A stretch of DNA of 64,000 nucleotides from Macrostomum hystrix (Eukaryota; Platyhelminthes; Macrostomidae): contig CATNEN010000039.1 in NCBI GenBank assembly GCA_950097015.1, positions 7,828,501 through 7,892,500 of the forward strand, in the 5' to 3' direction. The notes beneath the pieces were generated by a model. It saw only the letters and a list, made by a program, of their open reading frames with translations. It searched no databases and was not told the origin of the DNA. Positions within the stretch are counted from its first letter, which is position 1. Every line of letters starts with the position of its first letter. This document shows positions 10,001 through 21,700 of the stretch, one piece after another. The position numbers were made by a program, and so were the translations under genes.

Positions 10001-11841
10001 CGATGGCTTCTTCGAAAGTTTCACAGCCGGTCAGCAGGCAGCAGAGGCCCAAGAAGGTGCCACCGCCGAGGCTAGTGCCGCTGACTCGGTTCCAGTCACG
10101 CGGACCTCGAACTGCAATGATGGAGACTCCGCTGCCAATATTGACAGCCAGAAACGGATAGCAGTCTGACTGGCGGGCTAGACTATAGGGCTGGCGCTTG
10201 CAGTCAGACCTGTTTGGATCCGGCTCTGGTAAAAAGTAGCACTCCAATGGATGCCTCTCGGCTAGGAATATTAAACCGCTGAGTAGGCACTCGAGTTCGT
10301 CTAGTTTGAGCAGTGACATACCCAGCCGGCTTTGAAAATCAGATTCAAATTTATAGGCCCCGCCGCCTGCAATGCGTTATTGGTGCACTGGTTGCTAGAA
10401 GATATTATAAATGGCTTCATCAGGTTAGGGGGGGTCGTTAGCAGAGCGGTTAACGCGTTTGCCTCTCGAACCAATGTACCTGAGCCAATGTTCCACTGCG
10501 AGGCGACATTCCTTTGGGGCGCAGCCGCGGAGAGAAGGCTTGGGGGCTTGTCATGCAATTTACGCCCTTGAGGGCCAACCTCCAAGGCACAGTGTAAGTA
10601 CACACTGCCTGACGATGAGAAAGTCAGGGCAGATGTACACACTTGTGTGAGTGTGCCTGCGTACGGTATCTGTGTGCGTGAGTGCTCAGGAGTCAGCGAA
10701 ATGGGCAGAATTGCCTCCTTGCTGGCTGCGGGTCTAGTGTCACCAAGTGATGCGCCATTTCCCACAGCACTTCTGCTGCAATTGTTATTATTGTTATTTC
10801 TAAGGTTATAAAGAAACTCAGTATGCGTCTTTCCGTTAAAAAAGGTATTTGCGATTGCTTGCAATTTGAACACCTGCTGATCTCTAAATATATATAGAAA
10901 GCTTAACATCGCATAAGGTGCAATACCAGGAAAGCAAAGTAGATCTTACGCTTCCTTTTACTTTTAGAATTAAAATAAGTTTTGTCACCGATATGAGAGA
11001 CTATTTAGAGTACTAAGATTAGAACTGACAGAATTTGAGACACTGAGAAGAGAAACTGGAAACTTTCAGAGGGTTTCATAGGCCCGTAGCAGGCATGACA
11101 GTAGCCTGGTAGAATCCCTTCAGTGGTTGTAGCCTAGTGGTTAGAGCGGTCGAACTCACGACATAAAGGTCGGGGGTTCGATTCCCGACTCCTCTGGAAC
11201 AATTTGTGTCCTATAGCAAGACACTTAACTCTGCATTGCTTCAGTTCACTCAGCTGTTAAATGGGTACCAGCATTAGCTGGGATAATTGATGGTGGGTGC
11301 GGAGTCCCCCCAGTCCATGGACTGAACAGCCGTACTCAGCCTTCAGATGTACTGCGCAATAGCTGCGGCTGTGCTGTCGGCTGCACATTTGGCACTTTCG
11401 GGGCTGGTGTAAATTCCATTCTATCTATCTCGGATTGAAAGAACCCGCGCATGTTCTCAACGCACCAGTGGCGCAGATCATATCGGCCAAATCCTTCAGA
11501 TTTTTAGCCTTGGCCATCTCGATGAAGATGCTCATGCTGCTAGTTGGGAAGCGGATAAAGTGCAAAGTGCCGCGCCGACCCAGAAGATGCACGCCGGTCA
11601 TCTCCAGATGAACATCGCGCAGACCTGTACTGCCGTAGGCAATATTGCTAGTGAGGTATTTTCTAATGTGGGCCACCTTCTCGCGTTCCTCTTCAGCATT
11701 GTCCAGATCAGGCTCAAAGTACACCAGCTTAGTAAGGGTGCCGCCAATATCCATGCCGAACCAGGGCAGCGGCGGCAGGCGAAACGAAGTGGACATGGAG
11801 CGCCTGCGCGACTTGGTCTCGGACACCTGTCTACTGGCCAT
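7096..11841 (-). CDS. PANK: Pantothenate kinase (PANK), complete, 5 exons, 407 aa
   Basis: Exons 11841-11466, 10366-9972, 9177-8977, 8897-8772 and 7221-7096 (376+395+201+126+126 nt) join in frame. The enzyme phosphorylates pantothenate with ATP, the first and regulated step of CoA synthesis. It matches the eukaryotic type II PANK fold: P-loop [18 protein letters not shown] (~27-44), [20 protein letters not shown], the KLDELECL helix, [69 protein letters not shown] and [11 protein letters not shown]. The length fits animal PANKs (about 370 aa) plus short N- and C-terminal extensions. The first ATG of the frame lies 22 nt after an acceptor-like TTTCATTGCAG. Introns carry SINEs and a large minisatellite. 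No lesion seen, so probably functional. Confidence 0.96.
7330..8700. repeat. 30-bp minisatellite filling PANK intron 4
   Basis: About 44 copies of a unit reading GGATCTGGGTGAGCACTTGG plus ATAACCTGA on +, with variants (CACTGGGG, CATTTGGG, TGTGTG) and some 36-bp variants with an extra GATTGA. It occupies nearly the whole intron between 8771 and 7222. Because the unit is a multiple of three without stops, long artefactual ORFs occur in several frames. Confidence 0.95.
9405..9480 (+). repeat. tRNA-like SINE head fragment
   Basis: Contains a B-box-like GGGAGTTCGAATCCC after a region resembling the head of SINE family A. Too diverged for a functional tRNA. Confidence 0.4.
9640..9910 (-). repeat. 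SINE family A, copy 2
   Basis: Reverse-oriented copy in PANK intron 2. Head with B box GGGGGTTCGAATCCTGAC, then a body with GTTCACCCAG and a tail with CAGTCCATGGACTGAACAGC. Matches 11115-11375. Confidence 0.85.
10425..10800 (+). repeat. SINE family B, copy 1 (longest)
   Basis: tRNA-like head GCAGAGCGGTTAACGCGTTT, a body with GGGCGCAGCCGCGGAGAGAA, CCTGACGATGAGAAAGTCAG and GCTCAGGAGTCAGCG, ending in a TTATTATTGTTATT tail. In PANK intron 1, antisense to the gene. Confidence 0.88.
11115..11375 (+). repeat. SINE family A, copy 1
   Basis: tRNA-derived head (A-box-like GTGGTTAGAGCGGTC, B box GGGGGTTCGATTCCCGACTC), a central body CAAGACACTTAACTCTGCAT..CACTCAGCTGTTAAATGGG, and a tail with CAGTCCATGGACTGAACAGC. 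In PANK intron 1. The body recalls conserved-core metazoan SINEs, but I cannot name the superfamily securely. Confidence 0.85.
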
Positions 11842-11875
11842 AGCTGGTTTGGTGCAATTACATCTGCAATGAAAT
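11842..11875 (-). promoter_or_regulatory. 3' splice acceptor 22 nt before the PANK start codon
   Basis: Minus strand TTGATTTCATTGCAG, then 22 nt, then ATG. The first bases after the AG form a minimal ATG-TAA uORF. Candidate trans-splice or 5'UTR-intron acceptor. Confidence 0.4.
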
Positions 11876-11879
11876 CAAC

Positions 11880-12263
11880 AGTAGTGAAATAAATTTATAA
11901 ATGTCATTACAAAAAAGTTTTCGAAAACTAAATGCAAATTATTTTACCTAATACATAAAATAAGCATCTAGCCTGTCCAGGAAAGACATAAGATAATAAT
12001 AGCATGATGGGTAGGCATGCCTCAGAGAAAATATGGATAAATAACCTTTGCTAAAATATGAGAAACGTGGTGGAAAGTTTATTACAGCTAAATATGTACA
12101 TAGTTCTGTATAAAAACACAGAAATTCATTAAAACACATAAAAACATTCATAACATTTGCATAATAATAGGCATTTTTTAAATTCAAATAATTAAGAACT
12201 TGTATTTTAATTATGGCAAAATAACACATTTAAAAAATAATTTAGCTTCTAATAAAGCAAATA
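11880..12263. other. AT-rich spacer upstream of PANK
   Basis: No supported gene. Probable 5' flank of PANK, followed by the fold-back repeat. Confidence 0.5.
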
Positions 12264-12525
12264 AACGTCGAAAGCTTTAGTAAGAGACTTCATAAGCTCG
12301 AAATTTCATAAGCTCGAAACATCACAACGTCGAAAACTGAAATAGCAGCTACCTTATGAAATCTCTTGCTAAAGCTTTCGACGTTGTGAAGTTTCGAGCT
12401 TTTGAAGTTTCGACCTAGTGAAGGTAGCTGTTATTTTAGTTTTCGACGTTGTGAAGTTTCGAGCTTATGAAGTTTCGACCTTATGAAAAAAATTGCTTTT
12501 CGGTGTTGTGAAATTTTGAGCTTGT
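12264..12525. repeat. Fold-back/tandem repeat beside the gypsy relic
   Basis: Arms around 12266-12300 and 12352-12390 are near-perfect reverse complements (AACGTCGAAAGCTTTAG..AAGAGA pairs with TCTCTTGCTAAAGCTTTCG). The loop and right flank repeat short motifs AAGTTTCGAGCTTATG and GTTTTCGACGTTGTG. No coding capacity. Confidence 0.85.
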
Positions 12526-13766
12526 GATAGCACCCCGGGATCGGACGGGTCCAGGACCGCTGGCTTTAGCCGGTCCACGGAAACATGGTCCTGACGCGTG
12601 CCGAGATCGAGAAGGAAAGCCTTGGTGTGGCGCTGAAGGACTCGGAAAGGTCCGGTGTATAGTTTCTGGAACGGCGCGCGGTAGCCATCCCGGCGGATGA
12701 ACACAAAGGGGCATGTAGCCAGGGCGCCCAGCTCCGATGCCTGTCGGTTGCCATGTGGGACGGTCGGCTGAGGACGGAAAGCTTGAATGGCGGCGCGCAG
12801 GTTGGTGAGGAACGTGCTGTGCAGTGCTGTAGGTGGGCCAACCTGTATGCACTCCCCAGGCAAAAGCAACGGGGCGCCATACACCAACTCGGCCGACGAC
12901 GAGTGAAGGTCTTCTTTGGGTGCCGTCCGGATGCCCAACAGGACCCACGGAAACTCGTCCGTCCAGTTCGGACTGGAAAGGCGTGCTATGAGTGACGCTT
13001 TGAGCTGGCGATGGAAACGCTCGACTAAATCGTTGGACTGCGGGTGAAACGCTGTGGTGTGATGCACGTGCATGCCGAGCAGTTTGGAAACGGCGGTCCA
13101 CAGTTCGGAGGTAAAATTCGGGCCCCTGTCGGTGGTGATGTCACTGGGGACTCCGAATCGAGCGATCCCGGTAGAAATGAAAACGGATGCACAGGCGCTG
13201 GCGGACGTGTCAGTGATGGGTATCGCATCAGGCCAGCGCGTAAAACGGTCGACCATCGTCAGCAGGTGCGTGAACCCGTGGGACTGCGGCAGGGGACCAA
13301 CAAGGTCGATGTGGACGTGGGCGAAACGGCTGGTCGGTACCGGTATGATGTCCGGCGTTGTCGTGTTATGCCGATGGACCTTGGCTTGTTGGCACGGAAG
13401 GCAACAGCGAGCCCACTGGCTCACGTCTCGGTTGAGACCGGGCCAGACGAATTTAGCTGCGATGAGGCGACGAGTGCTGCGGATGGAGGGATGGGCTAAT
13501 CTGTGGACCGTATCGAAAATAGCACGACGAAAACTCACTGGCACCAACGGGCGCGGGCGCCCGGTCGACATGTCACAAAGCAATTCCAAACCAGGATGCA
13601 TGGCGACGAGCTCGAGCTTGAGACTGGGAGTCACCGTCGGCATTACCAGCTGGTGCTGCTCCTTCGCCAATGCCGCATAGTCCACTCCTGGCAACAATGT
13701 GTGCACACTTGCTACTGTGCAACGGGATAGAGCGTCTGCAACAAAGTTGTCCTTGCCGGCGACGTG
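12465..13766 (-). pseudogene. Ty3/gypsy integrase fragment
   Basis: Follows the TGA after RNase H in the same frame. HHCC zinc domain (H..H..CLPCQQAK), then a catalytic core with DLVGPLP (Asp), TDRGPNFTS (Asp) and FHPQSNDLVERFHRQLK (Glu), then a C-terminal chromatin-facing region with GPFRVLQRH. The frame is open for ~410 codons, but the element around it is broken. Confidence 0.9.
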
Positions 13767-15200
13767 TCAAATGTCCGTGCTGAACTCCGACACTGACGCT
13801 AGATGCCGCTGTTGTCGTGCGGACCAAGGATCCGATAACTTGGACATCGCGGATGTCAGCGGCTTGTGATCCGTGTAGATTGTGAAAACGCGTCCTTCGA
13901 GGAAATAACGGAAGTGCCGTGTGGCCAAATATAGCGCCAGTAACTCCCGGTCGAACGCGCTGTATTTCTGTTCCGCGGGACGCAATTGTCGGCTGAAAAA
14001 GGCGAGTGGTTGCCACCCGCCAGCAATTCGCTGTTCCAAGACCGCGCCAACGGCCGTGTCCGAGGCGTCGACGGTCAGGGCCATCTGCGCAGTGGGCCTA
14101 GGGTGTGCCAGTAAAGTGGACTGAGTTAGGGCCTGTTTGGTGGCGGTGAAAGCATCGAGTAGACTGGGCGTCCACTGAACAAGTCGGCTCTTACTGGCAA
14201 TGGCGGCGTAAATGGGGCGTAGCAACTGGGCGGCATGTGGAACAAATCGGTGGTAGAAGTTCACCATACCGGGGAATTCCTGCAAGCCTTTGATGGTTGT
14301 CGGAGGTGCAAACTTGACGACCGCATCGACCTTGTCTGGCAGAGGCCAGGCGCCGCTTTGATTGATTCTGTGGCCCAAGAAATCGATCTCGGTACGTCCG
14401 AACTGGCATTTGGCCGGATTCAAGAGCAGACCGTTGTCGACAAGGCGGCGGAACAAGGTGCGCAGGTGCTCCACGTGCTGCGCGTTTGGTCGCTGCTGAC
14501 CACTAGGAAATCGTCCAAGTAGGCGAAAACGAAAGGCAAATCCTGGCTGATAGAGTCCACGAGTCGCTGGAATGTCTGTGCAGCGTTCTTGAGTCCGAAA
14601 GGCATGCGGAGGAACTCAAAGAGTCCAAACGGTGTAATGATGGCCGTTTTAGGGATATCAATTTCCGCCACTCGTATCTGGTGGTAGCCTCGGACCAGGT
14701 CAATCTTTGAGAAAATGGTACTGCCGGCCAGGTGCGCGGAAAAGTCCTGAATGTTCGGTACCGACGATCGGGTACAGTGGCGCCATTGAGCCGTCGGAAA
14801 TCGCCGCAGGGACGCCAGCCTCCTGACGACTTCGGCACCATGTGGATTGGTGATGACCAGGGGCTGTCGGACCGACGAATGATGCCAAGCTGTTCCAGGG
14901 TACGGAATTCCGCCTTAGCTATGGCCAACTTGTCGGGTGCTAGGCGGCGTGCGCGGGCGTGGGTTTGGGGACCTTGCGTCTGAATAAAATGTTCTACGCC
15001 GTGGAATTTTTGTGGCCATTGAAAACTCGGCTCCGTGAGCGACGGAAACTCAGCCAGCAACGTACTGTATGGGTCGCGGGCTACGGCGGCCGCCAGCCAG
15101 CTGATGTCGCTTAGAAGCTGTTGGCGGAACAACTCCTCAAACAGCAAGCAGGGGCAGGGCTGTTGGTCGCCGAGCAAGGCGAGCATTTCGTCCATGAGCA
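13767..15200 (-). pseudogene. Ty3/gypsy reverse transcriptase and RNase H fragment
   Basis: RT blocks LGIIRRSDSPWSSPIHMVPK, GGWRPCGDFRRLN, TPFGLFEFLRMPFGLKNA and the active site FAYLDDFLV (F/YxDD box with Leu) are followed by NPAKCQFGRTEIDFLGH and RNase H motifs DASDTAVGAVLEQ, DRELLAL and YTDHKPL. The frame is lost by a small deletion near 14760 (between the VPDR block and the next RT block), so RT is split over two frames, and shifts again near 14480. A TGA at 13767-13769 separates RNase H from the integrase frame. Confidence 0.88.
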
Positions 15201-15506
15201 TTTCGTCCTGTCGCCCAACCCCGACATGCTCAGTAACTGGCTGGCACACTGCTGTTGTGAAAGGCTGTAGGTGTTGAGAAGGCGGGCCTTGAGCTGTTCA
15301 TATTTCTGGGCATCAGGGGCGTTCTCGAGCACATCTAGGAGATGCTCTGCTGTCTGCTGGTCCAATGCCACCACTAGATGGCAGTACTTAGTCATATCTA
15401 GGGTGACATTCTGGAGGCTAAACTGCGCCTCGGCTTGGATGAACCAGGTGCATGGTTGCGAAGTCCAAAATGCTGGATGCTTCACTGTGACAGCAGATTC
15501 GGTCAT
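15111..15506 (-). pseudogene. Ty3/gypsy Gag fragment
   Basis: The frame begins MTESAVTVKHPAFW and shows the retrotransposon Gag pattern FWTSQPCTWFIQAEAQF..LLDVLENAP..KYEQLKARLLNTYS. The frame shifts near 15210; Gag-like sequence then continues in the overlapping frame (LLFEELFRQQL) and is joined abruptly to the region just upstream of RT. Confidence 0.8.
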
Positions 15507-15549
15507 CCTCAAGCAGTCGGTTGAGGACGTCAGGCTCACCAATGTAGAG

Positions 15550-18500
15550 GATCAGAACTCTATCATATATTTGTGGGTAGCTCTCTAGCTTGCAAGCAGA
15601 AAGTTAAAATTGTTATGCCGAAATCTTCACTTTTAGGTCCACTACAATATGACAATTTCATGCATGTTAAATGGTCCAATGCAGACAATATGACTATTTA
15701 GATAATATTGTTATTTTTTTACAACCTGTATATGATGATTTAGAATATGACGATTTTGGCCGGAGCCAGTGGGGTTTAAGTACAAGCAGATTTAGAGACA
15801 AGGGAGTTCCATAAAAAATATATTTAAAACGATTAGTTACTTTGAGGTAAGCACTTTATATGTTTGCCTCTTGAACTAAGGTACCTAAATTCAATTCTAT
15901 AGTGGAGCCACATTTACTGATACTAAATAATGGCATACAATAGGCCCCTATAGACTGTCAGTGCAACAGTCATATAAACTTAGTAGGTTTATTTATAATA
16001 TTGCTATGCAACAATATGTAAGTCAGCCATCCTTAAACTTTTGGATCCTAGACACTTCGTCATCTTAGAACTTTGTCATCCACTTGGAAGGTAGGACTTA
16101 CTTGACTAAGTAAGTAAGTCAAGTGGAAGGTAGGACACTTCATCATCCAGCCAATTGGCATGCTTTAAAGTTTGGTCATTTCGCCATCTACTAATAACAA
16201 GTCAATCAAGTTCGTCATCAATAAAGTAAGGGTGGGGTGGTGGGGCAGAGGTGTGAACACACTTCACACTCTAAATTGGCAAAAAGAGGTGTCAAACTGA
16301 CTTCATTATAAGAGTTGAAAGATAGGTGCCAACACGATGTGAGGAGGGGTGGTTCTGTTTTAACTTTGAAAACTTTTGTTTTATAGATGACAAAGTGTCC
16401 ACAAGTCTAAGTCTCTTCATCATCCACCCTCTGAGATATTGGACAGATCATCATCTTGATGACGAAGTTGTAAGATTACGAAGTGTTCAGGTACCAAACC
16501 TTTTGTACTTGCAGTACAAAGCTTGGAATAGTATAATTAGCTAGGGTTAGTAGTTTAGTGCTTTCCTAGGCAGATTGCTTATTGTTTATTACTTTAGTTG
16601 CACACTGCTAAGCCTGAAATGAGTAAACATGTTATTATTTGGTCATTATCTTTTTTTTCTACAACTCACCACTTTATTGCAGCACATTTTCATTTAGGTT
16701 TGAAAATGCATTTGCAGAAATGGTTGTTGCCACCAAATCACTAAATTGAACTGGATTTAAACATTAATAAATTGGTGATAGTCCAACTATTACCTAAGCC
16801 AACATAATTAGCTAGGTACTAAATTAGCTCAGCAAAAAAAGCTAAAACATTAAAAATGTTAATAGGTCAACTTTCATTTGAATTGAGAACAGGCTTACCT
16901 AAGTTAATTTAGACTAAAAATTAGTCTCTAGCTCCAGTCTTGCACAAATACAAATATATAGGGCCTAATATTAAACTTCACGAATTCCTATACTATTTAA
17001 ACATACTCTTGTACAGCAATATAGCAATGCACAATCTTATATAGCGATATAAATTATGGAAATGAATACAATCATACCAATTACCAATGATCAAAGAACA
17101 GCAAGTGTTTATTTAAGCCAGTACCATAAACACATACTTAGCAAGGGTAGCTGCAGCTAAGTTGGTAGTCATACGAGGTTAAGTAGAACTGTAGAAGAAC
17201 AAAAAAAGAATAATCACGTTGGATTTTATTTAGACTCCTGACTTTAAAAATACATGTTTTGTTTTTTACTCACTTAGACATATTGAAAATATGGGTAAAT
17301 TTTATTTATTACATAAGACCTATATTATACATTTCTAGAGAAATACAGTGTTAAGTTTCTGCGATTTACATTATGTAACTTGTTTTACCGTTTAAAGCTT
17401 TACACGTTTAATTTGGATCTTTATTAGAAAAGAAACTCTTCAGGATTTCCTGGCTTGTTGTGTCGGCAGTATAGAATCAGAACTGCTTATTATATTTCTC
17501 ATTTTGCAGCAAGTAGTGCAACTATATATTTTTTAAATATCTTAAGGCCATTTATTAATTACTATTTTATTGTACTATTTGTACTATTGTACTATTATAA
17601 TTCTTACAAATTCTTATAAATATACTTTCAAATTAGGACTTTATGTAGTTTTTTTTTAAATCTCTTATGTATTTTTTATGTATTAGTAGACAAGACAAGA
17701 CACTATGTATAGTTATATTCAGTTATTTTAGAGTTTCCAATGGATTGGAGTTCCCCTGTTCCCTAATCTTAATGTTAACACACTCTTCCTTCACTCTCTT
17801 TACTTTATATTATATGCTTTATTTTCTTCTCACAAACACTCAGTTCATGACTATCCAATTCCAGCTCTTAAATGCTTTATAATACAAATCAAGACCAAAA
17901 TGCACATCAACTATCTTTCAATTCAAATTGGTAACTTCCAATGGCTATGGTTTATTGACAGAATGCTGGACTAAAAAGGGTCAAGTTTTGGTAGGCAAAA
18001 GCCTGCACATTTATACAGTATTGGTTGAGGCAAGTTGGCATGCATTTAAACAAAATATAGCATTAAATCAAAATCAGTAAAACTTATTAGAGAATTTTTT
18101 GTGGTTAATTAAATTGTAACATACAATAATTTACCCTTACCATTGTAGGCCACTCACCCTTGGCCTTAAGACTGGTTATTCTCTTAGCCTAGCTACTAGC
18201 TAAAAACAAATTGCTAAAATAAAATACTTGTATATAGCCCAAAGCAATACAAAAATTTTTCTTTCTGCTGAGCCCATATGATTTACAGTGTTTCAAGTGC
18301 CCATTGTGTAAATTCAATAGTGTAGCTATTATTGATATCTATGGCAACATAACTATATGTATATTTATAGTGCTATTGGCTATGACAAGTAAGCCTACCT
18401 AAGTCATGACACTGTTACCTAGATAATGAAAAGATACATTTGCTAGCTAACAAGTGTCTAAAAATATAAAATCAAAATTTAGCCCAGCTCTAGCTAGGCT

Positions 18501-18716
18501 GGCTAGCATGGAGCTTCAAGAAAGCCTCTAGTCATGTGTTTAATCTGATAAAACTGCATTAGACTACAAAATAAGCTGGTTTATTGTATCAACATGGTTA
18601 CAGTTTATGCTAGCTAGTGATTTAGATCAAGCAGTTTGGCCTTTTGATTGGCCTGGCCATTATAACTTATATTTTATAGCCCAGGTACAATTTATGTTCA
18701 TTTGCCTTTCAGACAG
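15550..18716. other. AT-rich gene-poor interval
   Basis: No reading frame with recognisable protein features and no structured array. A patch at 16040-16450 repeats short motifs (CACTTCGTCATC, AGTAAGTCAAGTGGAAGGTAGGAC) with a small palindrome near 16105. The last ~20 nt form the acceptor preceding ERLEC1. Confidence 0.6.
18697..18716 (+). promoter_or_regulatory. 3' splice acceptor 4 nt before the ERLEC1 start codon
   Basis: TTCATTTGCCTTTCAG followed by ACAG and the ATG. The pyrimidine tract and AG are strong. A 5'UTR of only 4 nt fits spliced-leader trans-splicing or a 5'UTR intron. Confidence 0.5.
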
Positions 18717-21700
18717 ATGAAACCAATTTATTTACTATCTTATTTGGCTGCTGTCACTCTATGTGATGCATTCTACTCAGATGACTACCTATTTAATGTT
18801 AACTGGCCTGGAAATACAAAGGTAAGTGTTCTTCTGACTGAATGTAATAAAATGATTTGTTAAAGTTTCTAAATTAAATAAAAACAATTTTTTAGACATT
18901 TGCTAATCCAGACCTATATGAGAAAGTAACAATGAAGACCAACAATGATGAGCAGTTTGTCTGTATGCTGCCCATTAGAGTTCTGCGAAAGGATGAGCAT
19001 GTAAGCCCATTGTTTATTTAGTCTGATTTCCAGATTTCTGCTAATTATATTCTGTATAAGTTTTTCAAGCCAGGTGGTTGTTATCTGAAAATATAGTTTT
19101 TTCACACAATAATAAAAGTATAGATTATATGTAGTCTAGTTTCAGGTAAGTGTTTTGCTTTAGAATACAACCTCCCTGTTAGAATTTCAAAGCTCTAAGC
19201 ATTTTAGAGTTGGCTTCGTATATGCCAACAGATAATGTTCTCGTATATGTAGCCATATTAACACCAAGTTCATGGCATTAGCAATCGGTTTACATTCGCC
19301 TTGCCGCTGACAGGCACACCGGGTAGCTGAGCACAGCTGTCACAAGGGCCGCCGCCGTAGCAGCCAGCTTGGCGTAATAGGCCCTGCCCAGGTGAAAGCC
19401 AACTGACACGGCCTGGTGATGTGGCAGGTCCGGCTCCTTCACAATGCCCCAGACCATGTAGTACCAGAGGAATGCACAAGCGCACTCGCTAATAGCGGCC
19501 GAGGTTGCCGTTGCTGTGCAGATGAGGGCGCGCACCTTGCCAGATAGGCTGCAGATCAGGTTGCTGGCTAGCAGGTGCTTTGCCAGCACCAGAAGGCATA
19601 ACGAAGTGAGCACGGGTCCTGCAACACCGCAAGCCAAACAGACCCGATGCAGCTCCGGAGTCCAACGGCTTCGAAGCTGCCACAGGTATTCGCCGTAGCG
19701 TCCGGGTGTTGTGTGACACTCCAATGGCGATACGGACACGAATAGGCCGCAGCTGGTTGCTAGGCGACCGTCTCTTGTTAGCAAATCCGGTTCCGTGTAC
19801 ACAAGCCAGTCTTTGTCCAGACAGCTGAACAGGCTAGCAGTCAGGCTTGCACAGCCAGTAGATAGCATCAGCCACATGGCACAGCGCTCCATCTATTGCT
19901 ATTGTAGCTGTCGCAGTCTCGGATAACCAACGGGAGTCTTTGATCGGCTGCTCCTGCTTGAAATCTCCTTTTTTTAATGTGCTGCTGACGGCTAATAACA
20001 GGCAGTTCGCTTGGCTGCTTTCATTTTGTCTTGTTAATAAGAGGAATACTTCAACTGTGCCTTAAATAATGACCCAATTTCTGGAGCAACGGAAGAACTA
20101 GAAAACTACGTTATTCTTAAAGCAGAAGAGTGTTCGTGACCTTGCTTTGCAGTGCACTTAAAACAAAGCCATGGATTCCTGTGTGCCCTAAGCATTGCGA
20201 CAGTTAGAAAATTGTTTTCATAGAATTGTTAACTCTTGTATTGTCTGCCTGCAAGCGATTCGACAAAAATAAACCAGAAATCTTTAGAAGGTTCCATAAA
20301 ATGTAAAATACTCGTAGCTTTTACTTAACTGCAGATCTTCGCTTATGGTTAGGGTTATTTGTATGGTTATTGTCTTGCCAACAAATGCTACCTGCTTTGC
20401 TGACTTAACACACTCACACAGGTGTGTACATCTGACCTGACTTTCTCATCGTCAGGCAGTATGCACTCTTACTGTGTCTTGAAGGTTGGCCATCAAGGGC
20501 GTGAATTGCATGACAAGTCTTCTCTGTGCGCCTACGCTCCAAACAACCAGAAACAAATAGATTTTAATATATTTATCTGAAAGACACTGATAGAGAATAT
20601 ATTCTCGCCGGCTCAGCCCCAATAAAAGTCGCTGAATGGCAGAAAACGTACGCGCTTGCGATACAAACAATAAAATATTGACCGAGCTCATAAAATAATG
20701 AGTAAAAGTTTTGACACTACAAACTTGCAGGACGAAGAAGCCACAGAGTCGCGCCAATCAGCTCTGAGCCTGCTCAAGCCGCTATTCGACCAGACCGCCT
20801 GTTCCTACAAGATTGACGTATATTGGAACTATGAGCTTTGCCACGGTCGGCACGCCAGGCAGTACCATGAGAGCAAGGGTTCAGGCCAGGAGACTAGCGT
20901 AACGGGCTTTTACCTTGGCTATTACAGGCCCAAGCCACAGGGCAGCGTAGAGCAGCAGCAGCAGCAGCAGCCGCCTACGGTGCTAGTTGAAGGTCAAATG
21001 CTGCCTTACTATGAGGTATCGTTCACGGATGGAACAGTGTGCGACCTCAGCGGCCAGCCTCGTCAGACTCAGGTAATATCTATAAGGCTTGCATAAATCA
21101 CGACTATAATCAGTTGCTCCTGGACAATTACCTTGCATCCGGGTTACTCTGCTCAGGTGCTGTACGTCTGCTCCCTCGAAGGCAAAGGTGAGATTGCGGA
21201 ATTAACCGAGACCGCCTCCTGTCGCTACCGCATTGTGGTCCTCGCTCGTCATCTGTGCGAGCACCCGCTGTACAGGCCCAGGCGCACCAACGTCAACCAA
21301 CTGCACTGCCTGCCGGCTGCCACTGCGTCCTCCGCTGACAGCGATGAATCCGCGCTGAAACAGCCGCGCAAGCCTGCCGCCCTGGGCGCCATGGAGGCCG
21401 CCGCGGATCGACAGGCCCGGGCCAGCATCCAGAGCCTGGAGGGCATCTTCGGAGCTGACGCCAGGGTTGAAATACTGCATAAGGGCGGCCAGGTGAGCAA
21501 GGGAACTGCTCAGGAGGATGAGTGCCCTAGCTGGGTGTAACTTTTGTTTTACTATTTTGTTCTACTAAGTGTCGCCAGGCCTGCTACTATCTGTTAATGC
21601 CTGACATCAAAGAGATAAAGCAAACGACATCAAAGGATACTTTAGCAGGGGGGTGAGTGGCAGTGCGGTTAACGCGTTTGCCTCTCGCACAAAGGTGTGA

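Larger units (their letters stand above)
12530..15506 (-). mobile_element. Ty3/gypsy LTR-type retroelement relic (gag-pol, degraded)
   Basis: Order on the minus strand: partial Gag, RT, RNase H, integrase, as in Ty3/gypsy (Metaviridae). The zinc knuckle and protease between Gag and RT are missing, there is at least one RT frameshift and a stop after RNase H, and no flanking LTRs were found. Non-functional copy, adjacent to the fold-back repeat at its 3' side. Confidence 0.9.

Noticed and set aside
10301-10909. 202-codon - frame through PANK exon 2 boundary and SINE B
   Set aside because: Mostly antisense SINE; PANK splice sites at 10366 explain the coding part in another frame.
9405-11200. 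Functional tRNA genes
   Set aside because: B boxes are good but the cloverleaf stems do not pair and SINE bodies follow; they are SINE heads.
13044-13680. Plus-strand frames of 150-200 codons over the gypsy integrase
   Set aside because: Antisense shadows of the integrase frame.
12240-15600. LTRs flanking the gypsy relic
   Set aside because: I compared the two flanks by eye and found no direct repeat; the 5' LTR and start of gag appear lost.
16326-16544. 72-codon + frame
   Set aside because: Isolated, AT-rich, no homologous features; spacer.
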